From the IMG/VR virus record IMGVR_UViG_3300036832_000257, positions 1 to 24,095 of that record: DNA of 24,095 nt. One strand, written 5' to 3'. Below, piece by piece: positions 19,741 through 24,095 of the stretch. The position numbers and the translations under genes are program-made. Within the stretch, counting starts at the first letter, position 1, and the number at the start of each line of letters is the position of its first letter. The notes below the pieces were generated by a model, which was given only the letters and a program-made list of their open reading frames with translations, was not told the origin of the DNA and searched no databases. Source of the DNA: a virus.

Positions 19741-21852
19741 TTGGACAACCCTCAACATACCCCACAGACCAAGACCGCAGCCGCCGCCTACTTCGTGGCA
19801 GGATGGCACCCGCTCGAGCTCCCAGCGGGAGCCAAGGCTCCACCCCCCGACGGCCGCACCGGCTACGAGGGTTCCGACATGACCAGAGAGCAGATCGAAG
19901 CCTCCGACTGGGGCGGCAACATCGGCCTGAGGGTTCCCCCCGATGTCATCGGCCTGGATGTCGACGCCTACAAGGGAGGGCTCGACACCCTGAACGCCCT
20001 CATCAACCAACTCGGCCCCCTGCCCTCAACCCGCATCTCCCACTCCGGCCGCAACGACGGCAGCGGGATCAGGTTCTACCGGGTGCCAATCCTCACCTGG
20101 GTCACCAGCCTGCCCGGTATCGAGATCATCCAGAGGGTTCACCGCTATGCCGCCGTATGGCCCTCCATGCACCCTGACGGGCGGCAGTACGGGTGGTGGG
20201 ACCAGGCTGAGGCTGGACCCCTGGAGGCCTCCGAAGTGCCGCTGGTGGAGGACCTGCCCGAGATGCCCTGGAGCTGGATCGGGGAACTCTCCCGAGCCAG
20301 CCAGGCCGACACCTCCAGCCGGTCGACGGCAGCCGACCGCATCGGGACCATGGCCTTCATCACCACTCACGACAGCGCTGAGGCCTCCAGCTACCTGTCC
20401 ACCATCCTCGGCCACTTCGTCGACCGCCACCAGCAGGGCTACTCGAGGCACGACACCATGCAGCACTGCCTCATATGGGCCATGGAGATGGCCCGGGCCA
20501 TGGTCATCGCCGCCCAGCCCGCCATCGACCAGTTGGGCCAGGAATGGGTAGCAGCCCTCCAGGGCGACCCCCGCCGCCAGGCCCTCCACGACGACCGCCG
20601 TGTCACCGAGTTCGAGGCCATGCTCCGACATGCCGTGGGCAAGGCCACGGCCAAGCCGCAAGCCGTGATCGACAAGCTCCATGACGACTATGCCGGGATC
20701 AAGATGAACCCCTCCAGCCCCCCAGTTGATAGTCAACTATCAGTCGATGATGCGCTCTCCTGGCTCACCCCGCTAAGCACTCAAAACACCGGACTGCGGA
20801 TCACGGCGGACCTCGGGCTCATGACCGACGGCCGTGGACTCCTCCACCTGGCTCGTTTCAACCTCCTGCACGGCGACTCGGGAGCGGGCAAATCCTTCAT
20901 GGAGGCCTTCATGGTGGCCGAGTGCATCAAGACACAAAGACGGGTGGCGGTATTCGACCTGGAAGACGGCCCGGAAGTATTGGGCCAACGCCTCATGCAG
21001 CTCGGCATCCCCTGGCCCCAACAGGAGGAATGGCTGCTGTTCTTTCATCCCGACGAAGCCACCACCCCAGCCCTCATGCGTGCCGTGGTCGAGCTCCTGA
21101 TCGAGCGCGATGTTTGCCATGCTTTCATCGACTCCATGGGTGAGGCCTTCGGCGTGGATGGGGTCGACGAGAACTCCGACTTTGAGGTCACGGCCTGGAT
21201 CACCCGGGTCGTGAGACCTCTGTGCAACGCCGGGATCGGGGTGACATCGCTCGATCACGTCACCAAGGCCGGGGACAACCTGCTCTACCCCTCAGGGTCC
21301 AAGCGCAAGCGGGCGGCGGTGACGGGGACCAACTTCCTCATGTACGCCACCGAGCCTTACTCGCTCGAAGGCGGCGGGCGAGCAACCCTCCGCTGCGCCA
21401 AGGATCGACACGGCCAGTACCGCCGAGGCGACGACGTGGCCGAGCTGACCATGCAACCCCTCGATCCCATATTCGGGCAAACCGCCATGGAGCTCGCCCC
21501 GGTCGTTTCGATCCCTCCACCGTCGAGACCAGACCTCTTGATCATCGCCGTGAACACCTGCCAGAAGTTCCCGGGGCAAACCCTCACCAAGACCCAGGTC
21601 ATCGCGGATGTGCGGACCACGGCCGGGACAACCCTCAAGTTTGCCGACAAGGCCATGGGCGAAGCCCTCGAGGCGGCTGCTCTCCGAGGCTTCCTGACCC
21701 CCGGCAAGGGCTACAACGGACACGACGGATACGCCTTCGCCCGACCGATTCCTCCTAACTCACCTGGGTTAATGACCCCTCCAGCCCAAATGCCATCCAG
21801 CGACCATCCAGCGGAATCATCCAGCGTCACCCAGCGAGAGGACGAAGTGTAA
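19741..21852 (+). CDS. Bifunctional PrimPol primase-polymerase / AAA+ helicase
   Basis: This 703-residue protein is the main replication enzyme seen. The N-terminal prim-pol domain (about residues 10-190) has the active-site acidic pair in IGLDVDAYKGG (D73, D75), SGRNDGSGIRFYRV (102-115) and RVHRYAAVWPSMHPDG (H134). A linker with palindrome copy 9 leads to a RepA/RecA-type helicase domain with Walker A GDSGAGKS (~378-385) and Walker B HAFIDS (~460-465). A C-terminal winged-helix-like part contains FPGQTLTKTQV. Start TTG 19741 is the only usable start (an in-frame stop lies at 19729-19731) and has no clear Shine-Dalgarno. No separate DNA polymerase is seen in the window. Confidence 0.9.
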   Translation: MDNPQHTPQTKTAAAAYFVAGWHPLELPAGAKAPPPDGRTGYEGSDMTREQIEASDWGGNIGLRVPPDVIGLDVDAYKGGLDTLNALINQLGPLPSTRISHSGRNDGSGIRFYRVPILTWVTSLPGIEIIQRVHRYAAVWPSMHPDGRQYGWWDQAEAGPLEASEVPLVEDLPEMPWSWIGELSRASQADTSSRSTAADRIGTMAFITTHDSAEASSYLSTILGHFVDRHQQGYSRHDTMQHCLIWAMEMARAMVIAAQPAIDQLGQEWVAALQGDPRRQALHDDRRVTEFEAMLRHAVGKATAKPQAVIDKLHDDYAGIKMNPSSPPVDSQLSVDDALSWLTPLSTQNTGLRITADLGLMTDGRGLLHLARFNLLHGDSGAGKSFMEAFMVAECIKTQRRVAVFDLEDGPEVLGQRLMQLGIPWPQQEEWLLFFHPDEATTPALMRAVVELLIERDVCHAFIDSMGEAFGVDGVDENSDFEVTAWITRVVRPLCNAGIGVTSLDHVTKAGDNLLYPSGSKRKRAAVTGTNFLMYATEPYSLEGGGRATLRCAKDRHGQYRRGDDVAELTMQPLDPIFGQTAMELAPVVSIPPPSRPDLLIIAVNTCQKFPGQTLTKTQVIADVRTTAGTTLKFADKAMGEALEAAALRGFLTPGKGYNGHDGYAFARPIPPNSPGLMTPPAQMPSSDHPAESSSVTQREDEV
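20727..20742. promoter_or_regulatory. 16-bp palindrome, copy 9 (TCAA core), inside PrimPol-helicase gene
   Basis: TGATAGTCAACTATCA is read in frame as VDSQLS, in the Ser/Pro-rich linker (SSPPVDSQLSVDD) between primase and helicase domains. Confidence 0.72.
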
Positions 21853-21978
21853 AAGTGCTGGTCAGAAAATCATCCAGCGCATCCAGCGCATCCAGCGCGC
21901 ACCCCGCCAATCATCCAGCGCATCCAGCGGGGGCCTATAGGGCCCCGCACGCTGGATGGCTGAGCCGCTGGCTGGATG
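21794..21978. repeat. Iteron array (CATCCAGCG) with terminal hairpin: candidate replication origin
   Basis: Eight exact direct copies of CATCCAGCG start at 21794, 21805, 21818, 21871, 21880, 21889, 21912 and 21921, with a one-mismatch copy at 21828. Several are in strict 9-base tandem. An exact inverted copy lies at 21950-21958 and a one-mismatch inverted copy at 21970-21978. The first four lie in the last codons of the PrimPol-helicase gene, the rest in the following gap. Iterons beside an initiator/helicase gene are the classical layout of a replication origin. Confidence 0.75.
21921..21958. other. Large hairpin at end of iteron array
   Basis: The last forward iteron (21921-21929) and the inverted copy (21950-21958) form a 9-bp outer stem. 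GGGGCC (21930-21935) and GGCCCC (21941-21946) form a 6-bp inner stem around loop TATAG. Only a three-base bulge (GCA, 21947-21949) interrupts it. The total is 15 bp over 38 bases. Confidence 0.7.
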
Positions 21979-22036
21979 AGCATGAGGCCTCAAAATCAAC
22001 TAAGCTGGCTAAGGCCAATAAATCAAGGGAGGACCA

Positions 22037-22702
22037 GTGCTCGCTGCCATTCGGAACGGACGCCTCACCGCTGCCTGGCAGATCGGTGACGACGACCCTC
22101 ACGGCACCTGCCCGCATTGCCTGGCCCCGGTCTTCCTCAAGCGGGGGATCGAGGTCGTGTGGCACTTCGCCCACTACGCCAACAGCACCTGCCCCTGGTC
22201 AGAGGAGTCCGACGAGCACGCCGGGGCCAAGATGACCCTGGCCCGGTTGTTCACCGATGAGGGCTACCGGGTCGAGCCTGAGGTCTCGGTGGGCTCGAGG
22301 AAGGTTGACCTGAGGGTCGAAGGCGGGACGCGCTGGTGCGCCGTCGAAGTCCAGCGCTCCAACATCCAGACCTCCACCATGTTCGAGCGGGAGCGGGCTC
22401 ATGCCGCCCATGGAGCCCTGGCCACCGTGTGGGTGTGGGTTGACCGCTCCGAGATTGGGCCGGACATGCGCTTCTGCTGGTATCGGGATTGGGTCAGCCT
22501 CAACCTGCTCGACCGGGGCAAGCCCGCCCTCGCCCTATTCCGCCATAGCGGCGACGGCCAGGTGGCGGCTTCCGAGCAAGTGGCCGCGACCCCTCAACTG
22601 GTCGTCTGCCGAGCTCGTGGCGGGCGCCCGGGCGTGCGCTTCGGCGTGGAGCTGGAGCGTTCTTCGAGCGCTGCCTGGCCGATCCCGCTGGATCAGTTCT
22701 GA
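22037..22702 (+). CDS. CoiA-like nuclease
   Basis: It starts at GTG 22037 with AAGGGAGGA just upstream. The 221-residue protein has CPHC (25-28) and HFAHYANSTC (43-52), the zinc-binding arrangement and HFAH motif of competence protein CoiA. A nuclease core follows: VEPEVSVGSRKVDLRV (E80/E82, D91) and WCAVEVQRS (E104, Q106), fitting a PD-(D/E)XK-type active site. In bacteria CoiA works in natural transformation; phage versions probably process recombination or replication DNA. Its place directly downstream of the iteron array and PrimPol-helicase supports a DNA-replication role here. The stop is coupled to the next gene by TGATG. Confidence 0.82.
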   Translation: MLAAIRNGRLTAAWQIGDDDPHGTCPHCLAPVFLKRGIEVVWHFAHYANSTCPWSEESDEHAGAKMTLARLFTDEGYRVEPEVSVGSRKVDLRVEGGTRWCAVEVQRSNIQTSTMFERERAHAAHGALATVWVWVDRSEIGPDMRFCWYRDWVSLNLLDRGKPALALFRHSGDGQVAASEQVAATPQLVVCRARGGRPGVRFGVELERSSSAAWPIPLDQF

Positions 22703-22893
22703 TGGGCAAGCGAAGCGGTGGCGACGAACCCTCCGTGTTCGACCCGCTGACCATCGCCCGGCAATGGGCCGTGGAGGCCTCCAGACCCGGCCGTCACAAG
22801 AACGCTCAGGTCGCCATGGCCTGGGCTCTCATCGCCATAGCCGAGCAGGTCCGAACCCTCATCGAAGTCACCGCTCCGCCCGATGACCACTGA
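22702..22893 (+). CDS. Hypothetical small helical protein (63 aa)
   Basis: This 63-residue protein starts at ATG 22702, sharing a base with the previous stop. It contains PLTIARQWAVEASRPGRHKN then a hydrophobic helix VAMAWALIAIAEQVRTLIEV, amphipathic rather than clearly transmembrane. No family is recognised. It overlaps the next gene by 11 bases. Confidence 0.66.
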   Translation: MGKRSGGDEPSVFDPLTIARQWAVEASRPGRHKNAQVAMAWALIAIAEQVRTLIEVTAPPDDH

Positions 22894-23344
22894 GCCCTCG
22901 ATCGAGGCATACTGGGTCGAGGCGAGCAGACTGGGCAGGCTGAGCGGTCACGTCGTGTGTCGTTGCCCCGACTGCGGTGAGCGCTGCCTGATGAGCTATC
23001 GCCCGCCGAGCCAGCCCTGGCCCCGCTGCCGGGTCTGCCTGCCGCCCTCGATCGAGATTCCCGTCCGATGGGGCCAGCCCCGCCAGGTCGTGAGGGCTCC
23101 AGCCGCTCGAGTCGTCCCGGTGAGCGATCCCGCTGCTGTCGTCCACAAGCGACCCGGGCAGCCCAGGACGGCTCGAGCCCTCAAGGCCGATGGCTGCGTG
23201 GTGGTGCGCTCAGCCGCCTCCGTGCCGCCAGGAGGGCCGGAAACCCCTCCGGGTGGGTTCCCGGAGGGCTCCGGCCCTCCAGCGGGCTCTACGGGCCTTG
23301 GAGGGATTACACGTCGCATCATCAAAACCAACGGCCCACCATGA
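22883..23344 (+). CDS. Zinc-ribbon protein with low-complexity tail (153 aa)
   Basis: ATG 22883 lies within the previous gene's 3' end. Residues ~24-52 hold CRCPDCGERC and a second CRVC, a four-cysteine zinc ribbon (C-x2-C ... C-x2-C). The rest is basic and Pro/Gly-rich. Residues ~117-133 are encoded within a very stable nested hairpin (23231-23280), which makes the true end of the coding function uncertain: the C-terminal third may be constrained by RNA structure rather than protein. Possibly a DNA-binding accessory; no family is recognised. Confidence 0.6.
   Translation: MTTEPSIEAYWVEASRLGRLSGHVVCRCPDCGERCLMSYRPPSQPWPRCRVCLPPSIEIPVRWGQPRQVVRAPAARVVPVSDPAAVVHKRPGQPRTARALKADGCVVVRSAASVPPGGPETPPGGFPEGSGPPAGSTGLGGITRRIIKTNGPP
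23231..23280 (+). terminator. Nested double-stem hairpin (19 bp)
   Basis: The outer stem GGAGGGCCGG (23231-23240) / CCGGCCCTCC (23271-23280) and the inner stem CCCTCCGGG (23245-23253) / CCCGGAGGG (23260-23268) are both perfect, with loop TGGGTT and a small internal loop. It probably terminates or strongly pauses the early operon, or marks a structured RNA. It lies inside the annotated coding frame. Confidence 0.6.
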
Positions 23345-23382
23345 GGGACGCTACCAAGTGGTAGAGGCCGAGCGCTTGCTTC

Positions 23383-23400
23383 GCGAAACATATGTTTCGC
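23383..23400. repeat. 18-bp perfect palindrome
   Basis: GCGAAACATATGTTTCGC has no mismatch. It is AT-rich at the centre and lies between convergent genes. Possible roles are an operator for a dimeric protein, a terminator stem or a recombination site. Confidence 0.65.
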
Positions 23401-23435
23401 CTACCCTCATGATAGACCGATGATCATTGGATCAT

Positions 23436-23451
23436 TGATAGTTGACTATCC
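23436..23451. promoter_or_regulatory. 16-bp palindrome, copy 10 (TTGA core, last base differs)
   Basis: TGATAGTTGACTATCC matches 15 of 16 bases of the other copies. It lies next to the dyad ATGATC...GATCAT and is the only copy not at a rightward gene boundary or inside a gene. Confidence 0.65.
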
Positions 23452-23497
23452 CGACCGCGGGTGCGGCCTGGGGATATCCCTGGGGACAACCTGTGGA

Positions 23498-23887
23498 TTA
23501 CCGCCAGGGGCGAGCTCCCTGTTCGTGGAACAGATGGGCGGCGGCAGCGATGTTGCATGAGGGGTTGGCCCACTGCCTCCAAGAGCACCCGACAGCGGCA
23601 AACTGGCGGGCATGCAACGGAACCATCATCTGGAAAATCCCTCGAGCCTGGGACCGGCGATTTGCGGCATTGGCCTGGCAGCGAGATTCCCGCCAGGCGA
23701 TGCCCACCGCCCATGCGGCATTGCGGCCAAAGTCGCGCTGGATGATACGGACAATGGCAGCCGGGCAACCGCTCGAGCCCGTGGCTGCCGAAGCCGTCAC
23801 CGCCGATCCCGTGAGGACTCCAGCCATGATGATCAGAGCCACGCCGATATGCCTCATATACTTTGTGGTGTTCCTGATTGTTCTCAT
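23498..23887 (-). CDS. Secreted lytic transglycosylase (SLT/lysozyme-like)
   Basis: This is the only leftward gene recognised. It has a signal peptide (basic start, hydrophobic GVALIIMAGVLTGSAVTA, cleavage probably after ASA). The mature domain reads AAWAVGIAWRESRC (catalytic Glu in RES), NRRSQARGIFQMM and NIAAAAHLFHEQGARPW, the order seen in transglycosylase SLT domains, with three Cys. It should cleave the glycan of peptidoglycan outside the membrane. Start: ATG at 23887 is preferred because the longer ATG at 23902 lies upstream of the -10 box, and 23887 matches the predicted transcript start (leaderless). The ATG at 23857 is an alternative. With its own promoter and opposite strand it behaves like a moron or an independently expressed cell-wall gene. 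Confidence 0.75.
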   Translation of the reverse strand: MRTIRNTTKYMRHIGVALIIMAGVLTGSAVTASAATGSSGCPAAIVRIIQRDFGRNAAWAVGIAWRESRCQANAANRRSQARGIFQMMVPLHARQFAAVGCSWRQWANPSCNIAAAAHLFHEQGARPWR

Positions 23888-23892
23888 GCCAT

Positions 23893-23921
23893 ATAGTAGC
23901 ATGAGCCCTCTAAGCCGTCAA
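23893..23921 (-). promoter_or_regulatory. Leftward promoter of the transglycosylase gene
   Basis: On the minus strand the -35 is TTGACG (23921-23916), the spacer is 17 bases, and the -10 is TACTAT (23898-23893). The transcript start is predicted at about 23887, on the ATG. GCGCTCAAA lies one base upstream of the -35, as it does near the early promoter. Confidence 0.62.
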
Positions 23922-23982
23922 GTTTGAGCGCTTAGTCGGTTAGGGCGGATTAGACGCGGCCTTGGGGGTTGCGCTATCATGT

Positions 23983-24034
23983 CGGCACCCCGGGTACATG
24001 GCCGAGGGTGCCGGTCGAGCGGCGAATGCTCGAC
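23983..24034 (+). other. Structured 5' leader (two adjacent hairpins)
   Basis: Hairpin A is CGGCACCC (23983-23990) with GGGTGCCG (24006-24013), with possible extra pairing CGG/CCG in its loop. Hairpin B is GTCGAGC (24014-24020) with GCTCGAC (24028-24034). They abut exactly and could stack. A GAGGG Shine-Dalgarno (24036-24040) follows. It may be a regulatory leader; no known riboswitch class is recognised. Confidence 0.5.
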
Positions 24035-24050
24035 AGAGGGAAACTAGACC

Positions 24051-24095
24051 ATGAGCATTCCGAAGTCGGTCATCGAGACCGACCACAAGCTGGAG
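24051..24095 (+). CDS. Start of a rightward gene (cut by window edge)
   Basis: ATG 24051 opens MSIPKSVIETDHKLE and runs off the window. It has a GAGGG Shine-Dalgarno 10 bases upstream and a structured leader before it. The product cannot be identified from 15 residues. Confidence 0.6.
   Translation, partial: MSIPKSVIETDHKLE

Larger units (their letters stand above)
23345..23497. other. Convergent intergenic region rich in palindromes
   Basis: There is no gene here. In order it holds hairpin CTACC-AAGT-GGTAG (23351-23364), an 18-bp perfect palindrome (23383-23400), dyad ATGATC-ATTG-GATCAT (23420-23435), palindrome copy 10 (23436-23450) and three DnaA-box-like 9-mers (23469-23500). Genes converge on it from both sides, so some elements may be bidirectional terminators. 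Confidence 0.6.

Noticed and set aside
21794-21929. Regularly spaced repeats resembling a CRISPR-like array
   Set aside because: The repeat is only 9 bases with 0-4 base gaps and a larger break; there are no spacers of constant size and no cas genes. Iterons explain it better.
21855-22235. Open frame of 126 residues from GTG 21855
   Set aside because: Its N-terminus merely translates the iterons (SSASSASSAHP...), and it overlaps most of the CoiA-like gene's N-terminus in another frame; that gene has a better ribosome site and clear motifs.
1740-23100. Frequent TGAGGG words at Leu/Val/Met-Arg codon pairs using AGG
   Set aside because: Noticeable, but CGN codons also occur after such codons. 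Without counts against a background this cannot be separated from ordinary codon bias.
23442-23927. Rightward 161-residue open frame across the transglycosylase gene
   Set aside because: The minus-strand reading has a signal peptide, catalytic motifs and a promoter. The plus reading shows no family features and is its shadow.
1-24095. Integrase, attP core or tRNA gene
   Set aside because: No tyrosine or serine recombinase sequence, no cloverleaf and no recognisable att site were seen; lifestyle cannot be decided from this window.

Overview
This window is part of a tailed phage genome (siphovirus-type Caudoviricetes) or a prophage of a high-GC Gram-positive, actinobacterial-type host. The evidence is an HK97-type structural module in canonical order, high GC, heavy use of 4-base (ATGA/GTGA) and 1-base (TGATG) stop/start overlaps, actinophage-style tail proteins, TTGACA promoters with GATAC-like -10 boxes, and an apparent leaderless transcript. 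Host assignment is inference. No integrase, recognised repressor, tRNA or CRISPR array is visible.

Layout. 1-6225: head and neck genes and the tail tube (portal cut by the left edge, prohead protease, major capsid, Ig-like accessory protein, connector genes, major tail protein). 6233-12676: tail assembly chaperones with a probable -1 frameshift, tape measure, two baseplate-type minor tail proteins, a C1q-like tip protein and a small tail-associated protein. 12700-14117: lysis cassette (tiny acidic protein, amidase endolysin, two two-helix holin candidates, and a 38-residue membrane peptide whose Shine-Dalgarno lies in a perfect hairpin). 14135-23344: rightward early/replication operon from a TTGACA promoter: small hypothetical proteins, RusA resolvase, winged-helix protein, paralogous small proteins, a RecB/Cas4-like nuclease, a candidate SSB, a PrimPol-helicase, an iteron array, a CoiA-like nuclease and two small genes. 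23345-23500: palindrome-rich convergent intergenic region. 23498-23887: leftward gene for a secreted lytic transglycosylase with its own promoter. 23983-24095: structured leader and the start of one more rightward gene.

The most unusual signal is a 16-bp palindrome, TGATAG-NNNN-CTATCA, present ten times (one copy lacks its last base). It sits at gene junctions, often supplying the upstream gene's stop codon, and twice inside coding sequence at interdomain linkers. It looks like a dispersed operator system, comparable in idea to the stoperators of cluster A mycobacteriophages but symmetric and of different sequence. A second signal is an array of CATCCAGCG iterons ending in a large hairpin next to the PrimPol-helicase gene, a strong replication-origin candidate. 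A third is a GCGCTCAAA element just upstream of the -35 box of both promoters recognised here.
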